From an uncultured Victivallis sp. (lineage in GTDB: Bacteria > Verrucomicrobiota > Lentisphaeria > Victivallales > Victivallaceae), in assembly GCA_944389895.1 (NCBI GenBank), contig CALXOA010000128.1, positions 1 through 64,000 of the forward strand: a DNA stretch of 64,000 bases, written 5' to 3'. A program made the position numbers and the translations under genes. Below the pieces are notes generated by a model. That model saw only the letters and a program-made list of their open reading frames with translations. It was not told the origin of the DNA and searched no databases. Every line of letters begins with the position of its first letter. Position 1 is the first letter of the stretch. Positions 33,354 through 42,207 of the stretch are shown here, piece by piece.

Positions 33354-35176
33354 ACCGTCCGACGGGGGCGTTTCTCACTTCTGCGCGCCTTCCGGTCGAT
33401 CTCCTGTTCGAGATTCGCAACCCAGTCGGTGAGTCTGTGCCGCTTTTTTTCCGGAGTCACCATCTGCCGCGGCGAAGGTTCCGAATGACCAGAGTTTTTT
33501 CTCTCCCCGGTCTTCGCACGGGAGGAGCTCTCCGCACTTCCGGTCTCACGAACCGCAACCGCCTGTTGTTCCTTCCCGGGGCGCTCGGTTGCCAGCTGCG
33601 CCCTGAGACCGCCGTGCCGGAATGCCTTCAGAATCGTTTCGGCATCCTCGAAGCCGACGTTGACAAACGAAAAACGGTCGAAACAGTCTATCCTGCCGAC
33701 CCGGTTCCTGCGGATTCGAGCCTTTTCCCAGAGCAACTCCAACATGCGGACCGCCCCGAAACCATCCTGACGCCCCACCCCGATGAAAAGTCTGGTTTTG
33801 CCGTGGTCGTCAGCCTCGCTTTCCCAGGTTTTGCGATCCTGTTTTTTGGGAACGTCGAAATCCTGGTAGTTCTGCGGCAGCAGTTCCCCCTGGAACCGGA
33901 GCTGAAGAACCGCCGCGAGCACCTCGGCAGGATCGCCGCCCGCCGCGATGAGCTCCCGGGCGAATCCGACGTAATCGGCGTGTTTCCCTCCGGCAATCAC
34001 CTCGGTGACCAGTTCGGAAAAGCGCTGTTTCTTCAACTCGACCACATCCTTCCCCTGCGGCAACTCTTCGCGGCGGATCTCGGTGTTGGCCTCGCGCCGG
34101 ATCATCGTCAGCTTGCGATATTCGGCAGGAGTCACAAACGTGATCGCGGTACCGCACTTTCCGGCCCGCCCGGTCCGGCCGATCCGGTGAACATAAGCTT
34201 CGGTTCCCTGCGGCATCGAGTAATTGATCACGTGAGTGAGATCATTCACGTCGATCCCGCGTGCCGCGACATCGGTGGCAACGAGAATCTTGAACTTCCT
34301 GCTCTTGAACTGATTGATCACTCTGATCCGCTGCGCCTGCGCAATGTCTCCGTGCAGCGCTTCAACCCGATACCCGCGCAGTTTGAGTTTTTCCACCAGT
34401 TCATCGACGTCGTTCCGGGTCCGGCAGAATACGAGGGCATAGAGATCTTCCTCCATGTCGATGATGCGCGACAACGCCTCAAACTTATCCTCGCGACGCA
34501 CCTCGAAATAGATCTGGTCGGTCAGATCGGTGCTCAGGCGTTCCGCATCGGTGCGGATCACCTCATATTCCCGCATGAATCCTTCGGCAATCGCCAGTAT
34601 TTCCGGCGGCATGGTGGCCGAAAACATCAGGGTCCGCTTGTTTTTGCCGGTTGCCCCGAGGATCGTCCGGATATCATCGACAAACCCCATATCGAGCATC
34701 TCATCAGCCTCATCAAGGACGGCGAAAGCCAACTCGGAAAAATCAAGTTTGCCGCGATTCATCAGATCCATAATCCGCCCCGGAGTCCCGATCACCACAT
34801 CGACCCCATCCCGGAGACGCTGAAGTTGAACTTCAATTGCCTGACCGCCGTAGAACGGGGCAATGCGCAGTTTCCCACTACCCTTGAGCGAATTAAGCTC
34901 TTCGGCAATCTGGATGGAGAGCTCGCGGGTCGGAGACAGAATCAACGCCTGCGGCTTTTCCCGGCCCGGTTGCGTCAACTCGATGATCGGGATGCCGAAT
35001 GCAGCAGTCTTACCGGTCCCGGTCTGCGCCTGACCGATCAGATCCACCCGCCCCTCAAGCAGTTTCGGGATCGTCAGAACCTGAATCGGCGTGGGTGCCT
35101 CAAATCCTTTGGCGCGCAATGCCTTCAACACCGGCTCGGAAACTCCGAGCGCCCGGAAGTTATCAAGATCGCTCAT
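33344..35176 (-). CDS. deaD: DEAD-box ATP-dependent RNA helicase (DeaD/CsdA-like)
   Basis: A 610-residue RNA helicase. The motifs are complete: AQTGTGKTAA (I), PTREL (Ia), DEAD (II), SAT (III) and HRIGRTGRAG (VI). After the two RecA domains (to about 375) come a dimerisation-like segment and an RNA-binding DbpA-type domain (about 460-530; TRLFIGVGRQDG). A basic tail ends in KRPRRTVKK. Such enzymes unwind RNA in ribosome assembly and cold adaptation. The gene is preceded by about 200 bases without another gene, so a long 5' leader is possible. AAAGG lies before the ATG. Confidence 0.94.
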   Translation of the reverse strand: MSDLDNFRALGVSEPVLKALRAKGFEAPTPIQVLTIPKLLEGRVDLIGQAQTGTGKTAAFGIPIIELTQPGREKPQALILSPTRELSIQIAEELNSLKGSGKLRIAPFYGGQAIEVQLQRLRDGVDVVIGTPGRIMDLMNRGKLDFSELAFAVLDEADEMLDMGFVDDIRTILGATGKNKRTLMFSATMPPEILAIAEGFMREYEVIRTDAERLSTDLTDQIYFEVRREDKFEALSRIIDMEEDLYALVFCRTRNDVDELVEKLKLRGYRVEALHGDIAQAQRIRVINQFKSRKFKILVATDVAARGIDVNDLTHVINYSMPQGTEAYVHRIGRTGRAGKCGTAITFVTPAEYRKLTMIRREANTEIRREELPQGKDVVELKKQRFSELVTEVIAGGKHADYVGFARELIAAGGDPAEVLAAVLQLRFQGELLPQNYQDFDVPKKQDRKTWESEADDHGKTRLFIGVGRQDGFGAVRMLELLWEKARIRRNRVGRIDCFDRFSFVNVGFEDAETILKAFRHGGLRAQLATERPGKEQQAVAVRETGSAESSSRAKTGERKNSGHSEPSPRQMVTPEKKRHRLTDWVANLEQEIDRKARRSEKRPRRTVKK

Positions 35177-35374
35177 AAAAACCTTTCATGCCGTCTGCTG
35201 TTTTTTCTCATACAACGCAACACAGCGACACAGCACTCCCGGTCCGATCCATGCATTACAGTTGTCAATCGCCGATCCGGCAGAGTCGGCAGATGTTTGT
35301 TGCATACCGGATCGTCTCTCTTCTCCGTTCAGAAAAAGATACAGGGCATTCAATATACACCTTCTGTTCCGTTT

Positions 35375-36400
35375 TTAAAGGTGCGTCTCGTATTTAATCC
35401 GTCTTTGTCCCTGAATGTCGGAATATTCGTCACCGCTACCGTAGGCAGGCTGAAGAGCCACCTTGCCGCCTCCCTCCGGCAGATCAATTGCAAACGTGGG
35501 AACCGCCAGCGACGACAGACGCGGACGGAAAGCCCGCAGAACCTCAAGCCCCTTTTCGATACCGGTCGCGAAGTGACGCACCCCGCGTACCGGATCGACA
35601 TGAAACAGATAATGGGGCTTCACCCGGATCCGGATCAACCGGCGAAACAGCTCCTCGAGAACCGCGGAATCGTCGTTGACACCACGCAGCAATACCGTCT
35701 GGTTGATCACCGGAACCCCGGCCCGGATCAATCGGCGACATGCCGCAGCCGCCTGATCCGTCACTTCGCGCGGATGGTTGAAGTGGGTGGCGAACCACAG
35801 CCCGGGGACGCCGCCGAGATATTCGGCCAGTTCGGCAGTGACCCGTTCCGGCCATACCACCGGCATCCGGCTGCCGATCCGCAACACCTCGATCGACGGG
35901 ATTGCGGCCAGCCGGTCGATGATTCCGCGAAGCCGTACAAAGGAGAGCATCAGCGGATCACCACCCGAAACCAGCACCTCACGGACTTCTGGATGTTCCC
36001 TCAGATAAGCAACGGCACGCTCGAGATCGCCATCCGAGAGATCCCCCATCTCCATTCCGTCGGTCCATGCCCGCTTGCGGAAGCAGAAACGGCACCGCAT
36101 CGCACACCGGCCGGTCGCCAGCAGCACCACCCGATCCACATAACGATGAATCAGACGCGGCGTCGGCATCTGCCGCTCTTCAGCGAGCGGGTCGAAGCTG
36201 CTCGAATCATCGGCAAGTTCAGCCGGATCGGGCAACGCCTGCCGCGCGATCGGATCGTGCTCGAAATCAGCCGGATCAATCAGTTTCAGATAGTACTCAT
36301 TCAGATAGACGGGGAAACGCCGTTCCACCTCGTCGAATTGCGCCGGGCATGGCAGACCGAGTTCGCGCATGGCCCCGGCGCCGGATGTGTAGAATTTCAT
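35375..36400 (-). CDS. KamA family radical SAM protein (lysine 2,3-aminomutase-like)
   Basis: A 341-residue radical SAM protein. The cluster is Cys99-x3-Cys103-x2-Cys106 (CAMRCRFC), and the C-terminal EGGGK supplies the PLP-binding lysine as in lysine 2,3-aminomutase. At 341 residues it is shorter than clostridial KamA (about 415) and closer to EpmB, which makes beta-lysine for elongation factor P. No epmA or efp gene is nearby, so the choice is open. No clear ribosome-binding site precedes the ATG. The promoter is at 36438-36466. Confidence 0.88.
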   Translation of the reverse strand: MKFYTSGAGAMRELGLPCPAQFDEVERRFPVYLNEYYLKLIDPADFEHDPIARQALPDPAELADDSSSFDPLAEERQMPTPRLIHRYVDRVVLLATGRCAMRCRFCFRKRAWTDGMEMGDLSDGDLERAVAYLREHPEVREVLVSGGDPLMLSFVRLRGIIDRLAAIPSIEVLRIGSRMPVVWPERVTAELAEYLGGVPGLWFATHFNHPREVTDQAAAACRRLIRAGVPVINQTVLLRGVNDDSAVLEELFRRLIRIRVKPHYLFHVDPVRGVRHFATGIEKGLEVLRAFRPRLSSLAVPTFAIDLPEGGGKVALQPAYGSGDEYSDIQGQRRIKYETHL

Positions 36401-36437
36401 TGCCGCAAGTTGGTGTTGATTGTCATTTCAAACCAAT

Positions 36438-36466
36438 AATATAGCACGTCAGGCGCGGCAACACAA
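36438..36466 (-). promoter_or_regulatory. Predicted promoter for the KamA-type gene
   Basis: On the minus strand TTGTGT (36461-36466) and TATATT (36438-36443) are 17 bases apart, 38 bases before the ATG at 36400. Confidence 0.55.
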
Positions 36467-36479
36467 GATGAAACAGAGT

Positions 36480-37067
36480 CTAGTTGTCGTAGATTCCCAC
36501 CAGCACCCCAGCGGCAAGAATGTGCCCGGAGATCCCTTCGAGAAATTCATGATAGCGGAAGCCATCCCGCAAATTCAACATTTGATCCATCGCATACACG
36601 GTCAACACATAGCGGTGTGGAGAATCCGGTGGCGCCATCCCTCCGTAGCAGGACGCAGCGGCAGGTTCGAAAGCTCCGGCACCAAGAAGCGGCGCTCCCC
36701 AGCTGTTGACGCCCTGCGCAAACTCCCCGCGCAACTCGACAGAGGCATTTTCCGGCAATCCGGGCTGCCGGATATTGGCGGCGAGCCAGTGGATCCAGAG
36801 AAAGCCGACGGCGCCGATCGCGTCGTAATCGAGCAACGTCAGCGCATAACTGGCCGTACCGTCGGGGGCGCCGGAGACGGAGAACGGAAGTGACCGGGTC
36901 GGCATACCGTCGACCACCTCTTCCCCGCGGCGGCCGAAGCGGTCCTGGATGATGCCGCCCCGTATTCCGGCGGAAGTCACGTTCAACGTACCGCTGATCC
37001 CCTCCCTGGTGAAGGATCCCGTGCCGGGCAACACCAGAATTTCATCACTGCAGCAGCAATTCCTCAT
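36480..37067 (-). CDS. YbhB/YbcL family protein (PEBP fold)
   Basis: A 195-residue phosphatidylethanolamine-binding-like (Raf kinase inhibitor-like) protein. The motifs LLDYDAIG (family's DPDAP-like), FLWIHWLAANI and WGAPL...SCYGGMAPPDSPHRYVLTVYAMD match the ligand-pocket pattern. Function in bacteria is unknown. The N-terminus MRNCCCSDE carries three adjacent cysteines, unusual for the family. GGGGAGG seven bases before the ATG at 37067 fixes the start. It lies 63 bases after the DUF6159-like gene on the same strand. Confidence 0.85.
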   Translation of the reverse strand: MRNCCCSDEILVLPGTGSFTREGISGTLNVTSAGIRGGIIQDRFGRRGEEVVDGMPTRSLPFSVSGAPDGTASYALTLLDYDAIGAVGFLWIHWLAANIRQPGLPENASVELRGEFAQGVNSWGAPLLGAGAFEPAAASCYGGMAPPDSPHRYVLTVYAMDQMLNLRDGFRYHEFLEGISGHILAAGVLVGIYDN

Positions 37068-37130
37068 GTGCACCTCCCCGGATTGCAGGCGGAATGGAGA
37101 CCCGGCAGAAACGCCGGAATCCCCGATCAA

Positions 37131-38051
37131 TCACTTCTTCGGCCGGAAAGCCGAAGCAATCTCTTCCTCAGTAAAATCACCGATGACACTCTCTTCATTG
37201 GCATAGAGATAAAGTGCCGCGATGTAGATCTTCTGGGCAACTCCGACCAGATAGCCGAGGACCAGAAGTCCCAGAATCATCAAGGTCACCATCGCCGCGA
37301 GGAAAATCAACACCGGAACGGAAAATCCGACCACGTGCCCCAGCAGGAACAGCAGAACCACACCGACGACAAAGAGCAGAACTCCCGTACCGGTGATGAT
37401 CTGCAGACCGACAAAACCGATCAGCGATTCGCCCCAGGTTTCCCGGATGGTCTGAGCCGAACGTTTCAACGCCTTGAACGGATTGAGCAACTCGACATCG
37501 CAGATGATCGCGGGAATCGCAAATACCGAGGCCACCGCCCACACGACACCGACGAATTTCAGGATCAGTTTGCCGATCAATCCCGCCCGCTCTTCGAGCA
37601 CGCTCAGAACCACACCAACCGTCGAGGCGAGCAGAGACCACAGCAAAATTGCATTGAACCGCTGCAGCGCAAACCGGAATCCACGGCCGATCGAAACAGC
37701 CTCGCCCCTCAGGCCACGCATGATCTCACTGAAAAATGCGACGCTGAAGAAGTTGGTCAGCAACATGGTCACCAGATAGAGCACCGCAAACACCACAAAG
37801 CAGATCACGGTGAAAAGCCCTGATGGCTCGTCTTCCGCCCCGCCTTCCGCGAATGCTCCGGTGGCACTCTCCGCCAATTCCGGATTCTGAAGGAAAAACC
37901 AGACAATGCCCGTGATCCCGGCAATGATCAACAACACCAGCAACAATCCGGCAAGAAACGACAGGATCGGAAAAATCAGCAGCTTACGCTCCTGATTCAT
38001 CAACGCGAGCGATTTGCGAAAGATTCCCCAACTGCGTTCGAGACGTCCCAT
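37131..38051 (-). CDS. DUF6159-like integral membrane protein
   Basis: A 306-residue membrane protein. It has an N-terminal amphipathic region (SWGIFRKSLALMNQERKLLIFPILS) followed by about six hydrophobic helices. A Gly/Pro loop LKRSAQTIRETWGESLIGFVG is conserved in the DUF6159/glycerophosphodiester-phosphodiesterase membrane-domain group. Its role is unknown. GAGGAA precedes the ATG. It is followed on the same strand by the YbhB-like gene. A terminator at 38178-38204 separates it from transketolase upstream. Confidence 0.78.
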   Translation of the reverse strand: MGRLERSWGIFRKSLALMNQERKLLIFPILSFLAGLLLVLLIIAGITGIVWFFLQNPELAESATGAFAEGGAEDEPSGLFTVICFVVFAVLYLVTMLLTNFFSVAFFSEIMRGLRGEAVSIGRGFRFALQRFNAILLWSLLASTVGVVLSVLEERAGLIGKLILKFVGVVWAVASVFAIPAIICDVELLNPFKALKRSAQTIRETWGESLIGFVGLQIITGTGVLLFVVGVVLLFLLGHVVGFSVPVLIFLAAMVTLMILGLLVLGYLVGVAQKIYIAALYLYANEESVIGDFTEEEIASAFRPKK

Positions 38052-38177
38052 TTCCTCTTCCCTTTCGAGATTACCGCAGATTGCCCCCGAACCTTATTCC
38101 CAGGGACAGGAGCGGCAGAATCCACCTTTCCGTGAACTGTCGCAGTTCCTGCCCTTCCAGCTTTCATCGACGACAAA

Positions 38178-38204
38178 GGAACCGGGGATGCGCTCCCCGG
38201 TTCC
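38178..38204 (-). terminator. Terminator downstream of transketolase
   Basis: An 11-bp perfect stem (GGAACCGGGGA with TCCCCGGTTCC) and five-base loop, followed on the minus strand by TTTGT, starts about 10 bases after the transketolase stop. Confidence 0.75.
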
Positions 38205-38214
38205 CGGTTTTACT

Positions 38215-40275
38215 CTACTCCTTGTGCTCACCACAGCAGCAGCAATCGTCGCTTTCGCAGTCACACTCCTCATCCTCATCGGCACAGACGAAATGCTCCT
38301 GAATGCGTTCGAGCACACCTTCCGGCGTGAACCCGAACTCCTCAGCCAGCTTCCTGTAAGGTGCCGACGCTCCGAAATGGTCGAGACCGATCGCCAGACC
38401 GTCAGCACCGATGAACCGATGCCAGCCGTAAGTCGAACCGGCTTCCATCGAGACGTAACACGGACACCAGCTAGGAAGCACCTCCTCGCGGTAATCTTCG
38501 CTCTGACGGAGGAAAAGCTCCTGAGACGGCATCGACACCACCCGGACTCGAACCCCCTTCTCACGCAGCAGCCCGGCCGACTCGAGCGCGAGGGAAACCT
38601 CGGAACCGGTTGCGATCAGGACAATGTCGAAGTCCTCCTCGTCACTGATTACATACGCCCCCTTGCTGACATCGGCTTTCGCCGCGGTCTCGGCATCGTA
38701 AGGCGGCAGATCCTGCCGGGTCAGCAGCAGCACGACCGGCCCCTCGGCCTGGAGCGCCACCGCCCACGCCTGCGCGACTTCATGCGCTTCGGCCGGACGA
38801 ATCACGGTCAGGTTCGGAATGCTCCGCAGCATCGCAATCTGCTCGATCGGCTCATGAGTGGGCCCATCCTCTCCGACATAGAAACTGTCATGGGTGAATA
38901 CGTAGATCTCATGCAGATTCTGCAGCGCGGCAAGGCGAATCGCCGGCTTCATGTAGTCAGAGAAGACAAAGAAGGTCGAAGTGTACGGAATCGCGGTCCC
39001 GAAGAGCGCCATGCCGTTGCCCGCCAGCCCCATCGCGAACTCCCGCACTCCGAAATGCAGATTGCGTCCCGCCGGATTTTCGGCGGTGAAATCGCCGCCG
39101 TCCTTGATATTGGTCTTGGTCGAGGGCGCGAGGTCGGCGGCGCCACCGAACAGCGCCGGAACCAGCTCAGCCGCCTTCTGAAGAACCACGCCGGAGGAGG
39201 CGCGGCTGGCCACCGGCTTATCCACCGGAGCGACGGCGAGCAACTGTTCGCGGATGTCGGCCGGCACGGTACGCCCGGTGTAGGCGGCAATCAGCTTCGC
39301 CCGATCGGCATCCACGTCGAGGAATTTCTGATATTTCGCTTCCCAGTCGGCAGCTTCCTTCTCGAGTTCAACCACGCGGGCATGGCAGAACTCACGCACT
39401 TCCGGCGCGACGAAAAACGGCTCCGCGGGCATACCGAGATTCCTGCGCAACGCTTCGACCTCGTCGACTCCGAGAGGTTCACCGTGAGCGCTGGATTTCC
39501 CCTGCTTGTTCGGCGCGCCGTAGCCGATGCTGGTTTTGCCGATGATCAGGGTCGGACGACCATCGGACTTGACCGCCTCGGCCAGAACGGCGTCACATTT
39601 TGCGATGTCGTTCGCATTGTCGCACTTCAGGACACGCCAGCCGTAAGCGGCGAAGCGGGCGCCGACATCCTCGGTGAAGGCGATGTCGGTTTTGCCCTCG
39701 ATGGTGATCGAGTTGTCATCGTAAAAATAGATCAGTTCATCGAGTTTGAGGTGACCGGCCAGAGATGCGGCCTCGGCAGCGCTGCCTTCCATCATGCAGC
39801 CGTCGCCGGAAATAATGAAGATCCGATTGTCCATGAGGCCGCTTTTGTCGAGGCCGGTTTTCGCTGCGAAATAGCGCTTCGCGATCGCCATGCCGACCGC
39901 GGAAGCAAAACCGCTGCCCAGCGGCCCGGTGGTGACGTCGACACCGGCGGTGTGGCCGAACTCCGGATGGCCCGGAGTCTTGCTGCCCCACTGACGGAAA
40001 TTCTTCAATTCCTCCATCGACAATCCATACTCGAAAAGATGCAGCAGCGAATACTCCAGCATTGAACCATGACCGGCGGAAAGCACGAAACGGTCGCGGC
40101 CGAGCCAGGAGGGGTTCTTCGGATTGTGCCGCATATACTTGTACCAGAGCGTAAACGCGAAATCCGCACAGCCGAGCGGCATGCCGGGATGGCCCGATTT
40201 TGCCTTCTGGATCGCTTCCGCCGAGAGCATCCGGACCGTATTGGCCGCCTTCAACGCCTTGTCGAAATCGTACAT
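38215..40275 (-). CDS. tkt: Transketolase with cysteine-rich C-terminal tail
   Basis: Transketolase moves two-carbon units between sugar phosphates in the pentose phosphate pathway, using thiamine diphosphate. The 686-residue protein has all family parts: KSGHPGMPLGCADF, HGSMLEYSLLHL, the TPP motif SGDGCMMEGS to DDNSI, and the pyrimidine domain with FGVREFAMG and THDSFYVGEDGPTHEP. After the normal end comes an added tail (about 662-686) with seven cysteines among acidic residues: C664, C671, C673 and C678-681. This tail is not part of the family and may bind metal. The ATG at 40275 agrees with homology; the promoter is at 40355-40383. Confidence 0.96.
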   Translation of the reverse strand: MYDFDKALKAANTVRMLSAEAIQKAKSGHPGMPLGCADFAFTLWYKYMRHNPKNPSWLGRDRFVLSAGHGSMLEYSLLHLFEYGLSMEELKNFRQWGSKTPGHPEFGHTAGVDVTTGPLGSGFASAVGMAIAKRYFAAKTGLDKSGLMDNRIFIISGDGCMMEGSAAEAASLAGHLKLDELIYFYDDNSITIEGKTDIAFTEDVGARFAAYGWRVLKCDNANDIAKCDAVLAEAVKSDGRPTLIIGKTSIGYGAPNKQGKSSAHGEPLGVDEVEALRRNLGMPAEPFFVAPEVREFCHARVVELEKEAADWEAKYQKFLDVDADRAKLIAAYTGRTVPADIREQLLAVAPVDKPVASRASSGVVLQKAAELVPALFGGAADLAPSTKTNIKDGGDFTAENPAGRNLHFGVREFAMGLAGNGMALFGTAIPYTSTFFVFSDYMKPAIRLAALQNLHEIYVFTHDSFYVGEDGPTHEPIEQIAMLRSIPNLTVIRPAEAHEVAQAWAVALQAEGPVVLLLTRQDLPPYDAETAAKADVSKGAYVISDEEDFDIVLIATGSEVSLALESAGLLREKGVRVRVVSMPSQELFLRQSEDYREEVLPSWCPCYVSMEAGSTYGWHRFIGADGLAIGLDHFGASAPYRKLAEEFGFTPEGVLERIQEHFVCADEDEECDCESDDCCCCGEHKE

Positions 40276-40354
40276 AATTTCTGGAAATCCTTTCTTTTTT
40301 GCTGTAACGGCTGGCAATTTCACCTGAATTGCGCTATTTTTTCCTGTGGTATTA

Positions 40355-40383
40355 AATCTAACACGGCAAGCACCGAAAAACAA
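40355..40383 (-). promoter_or_regulatory. Predicted promoter for transketolase
   Basis: On the minus strand TTGTTT (40378-40383) and TAGATT (40355-40360) are 17 bases apart, 80 bases before the ATG at 40275. Confidence 0.5.
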
Positions 40384-40400
40384 GTGCTTTTCATGAAAAT

Positions 40401-41426
40401 ATGACTGAGCGTTTCATCACATCCACACTCAACAAGCGCGATCCGGCCCGCGAAATGTCGCTGCGCCCTCCCGCTTTCGCCGACTTTCCGGGGCAGACCC
40501 GGGTCAAGGAACAGCTTGAGCTCTTCGTCCGCGCCGCCAAGGCGCGCGACGAGGCACTCGATCATATTCTGCTCTGCGGGCCGCCGGGCCTGGGCAAAAC
40601 CACACTGGCCTATATCATCGCCAACGAACGGGGAACCAATCTCAAAAGTTCCAGCGGACCGGCGATCGAAAAACCGGGCGATCTCGCAGGGCTTCTGACT
40701 GCGCTGGAACCCGGTGACGTGCTCTTCATCGACGAGATCCACCGCCTCAACACCACGGTGGAGGAGTATCTTTACAGTGCGATGGAGGATTTCTTTATCG
40801 ACATCATGCTCGAACAGGGAGCCGGCGCCCGCTCGGTTCGTCTGACCGTGCCTCACTTCACATTGATCGGGGCAACGACCCGGCAGGGAATGATCTCGGC
40901 GCCGCTGCGCTCGCGTTTCGGGCTCAATATCCGGCTCGACTACTACGACACCGACAGCCTCAGCAAGATTCTGAAGCGTTCCGCGGGAATCCTCGGAATC
41001 GAGATTGACGACGACGGCGCCCGGGAAATCGCGGGGCGTTGCCGCGGGACACCGCGAATCGCCAACAACCTTCTCCGGCGTGCCCGCGATTATGCGCAGG
41101 TACGCGCCGATTCCGTCGTGACCGGCCGGGTAGCGGCCGACGCGCTCGAAATGCTGCAGATCGACCGTGACGGACTCGATGAGATGGACCTCCGGCTGCT
41201 GGAAGTGATCATCTCCAATTTCGGCGGCGGCCCGGTCGGGCTCAAGAACATCGCCGTCTCCGTCGGGGAAGAAGAGGATTCGATCGAAGACGTCTACGAG
41301 CCGTTTCTGATTCAGAAAGGTTACCTTGTGCGGACTCCCAAGGGGCGGGTCGCCACACCGAAAGCATGGGAAAAACTCGGGCTGAGGCCGTTGCGCGGCC
41401 GTGACGATCAGCCGGAACTTTTTTAG
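40401..41426 (+). CDS. ruvB: Holliday junction branch migration helicase RuvB
   Basis: RuvB is the AAA+ motor that, with RuvA, drives branch migration of Holliday junctions. At 341 residues it has normal length. Walker A is [12 protein letters not shown] (about 59-70), Walker B is LFIDEIHRL, sensor I is [10 protein letters not shown], and the C-terminal winged helix ends with [19 protein letters not shown]. No ruvA or ruvC is adjacent. It starts 125 bases from transketolase on the opposite strand, and 51 bases separate it from the next gene. Confidence 0.97.
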   Translation: MTERFITSTLNKRDPAREMSLRPPAFADFPGQTRVKEQLELFVRAAKARDEALDHILLCGPPGLGKTTLAYIIANERGTNLKSSSGPAIEKPGDLAGLLTALEPGDVLFIDEIHRLNTTVEEYLYSAMEDFFIDIMLEQGAGARSVRLTVPHFTLIGATTRQGMISAPLRSRFGLNIRLDYYDTDSLSKILKRSAGILGIEIDDDGAREIAGRCRGTPRIANNLLRRARDYAQVRADSVVTGRVAADALEMLQIDRDGLDEMDLRLLEVIISNFGGGPVGLKNIAVSVGEEEDSIEDVYEPFLIQKGYLVRTPKGRVATPKAWEKLGLRPLRGRDDQPELF

Positions 41427-41477
41427 ACGGGGCCGGAAATTCCCCGAAAGACAAGTAAAAAGAGACTGGAGGTGCCG

Positions 41478-42197
41478 ATGCCGGCAAAATGGGTACAAGC
41501 ACTGTTGGCTCTTCAAGCCATCGACCTGCGGATCCGCGAGCTGGAACAGCGCATGACGCTGCTGCCGGAAGAGATGGGCAAGCTGAAGGCCAGGCGCGAC
41601 GCGATGGTCGCCTCAACCGCCCGCGCAGCAGATGAAGCACGCCGCATCGAGCGGGAAATCAAAAATACCGAATCGGAGATCGCCCGGCTCGGCGAGGAGA
41701 ACCGCAAGCTTCAGCAGCAGTCCGCCATGGTCAAGAAGAACACCGAATACCAGGCGATGCTGAGCAGCATCGCACTCAATGAAAAGAAGATCGGCGATCT
41801 CGAGGGCCGGGTCATCACGCTGCTTGACGATTTCGAGGCGGCCAAGGCGGAATACCGCAGGGTCAAAGTGGAGAACGACGCGGTCATCAAGGATGCCCGC
41901 AGTGAATTTGAAGAGTTGCTCGCATTCGCCGGAGAAGTCAAGCAGGAGATCGCCAGACTTCAGGCGGAACGTCCGGCCGCCCTGCGCGGCATCGACAGTG
42001 CGACTCTGGCACGCTATACGACCCTGTTGAAAAGCAAGAACGGCGGCTCTCCGCTCGTGAAGGTGGAAAACGGGATCTGCGGTCATTGTCATCTGCGCGT
42101 CACCCAGCAGGCGGCAAACGGCATTCTCAAGGGCGCGGTGACCGCCTGCGACAACTGTCAGCACCTGATCTACGACGAGGGAGTGGAAGGTCGGTGA
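41478..42197 (+). CDS. Coiled-coil zinc-ribbon protein (CdsZ/DUF164-like)
   Basis: A 239-residue protein. Residues about 8-175 are almost wholly coiled coil, and the C-terminal 50 hold a zinc ribbon with CGHC and CDNC. This architecture is widespread in bacteria as a C4-type zinc-ribbon protein of uncertain, possibly nucleic-acid-related, function. The ATG at 41478 has GGAGG five bases upstream and is preferred to the GTG at 41472. The AlbA-like gene starts 10 bases after its stop, and dinG follows, so the three may be one transcript. Confidence 0.87.
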   Translation: MPAKWVQALLALQAIDLRIRELEQRMTLLPEEMGKLKARRDAMVASTARAADEARRIEREIKNTESEIARLGEENRKLQQQSAMVKKNTEYQAMLSSIALNEKKIGDLEGRVITLLDDFEAAKAEYRRVKVENDAVIKDARSEFEELLAFAGEVKQEIARLQAERPAALRGIDSATLARYTTLLKSKNGGSPLVKVENGICGHCHLRVTQQAANGILKGAVTACDNCQHLIYDEGVEGR

Positions 42198-42207
42198 ACC
42201 TGTCGGA

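Noticed and set aside
33437-36439. A 1000-codon open frame on the plus strand
   Set aside because: It lies opposite the helicase and KamA-type genes, is rich in Arg, Pro and His, and has no domain. It is a shadow of high-G+C coding DNA on the other strand.
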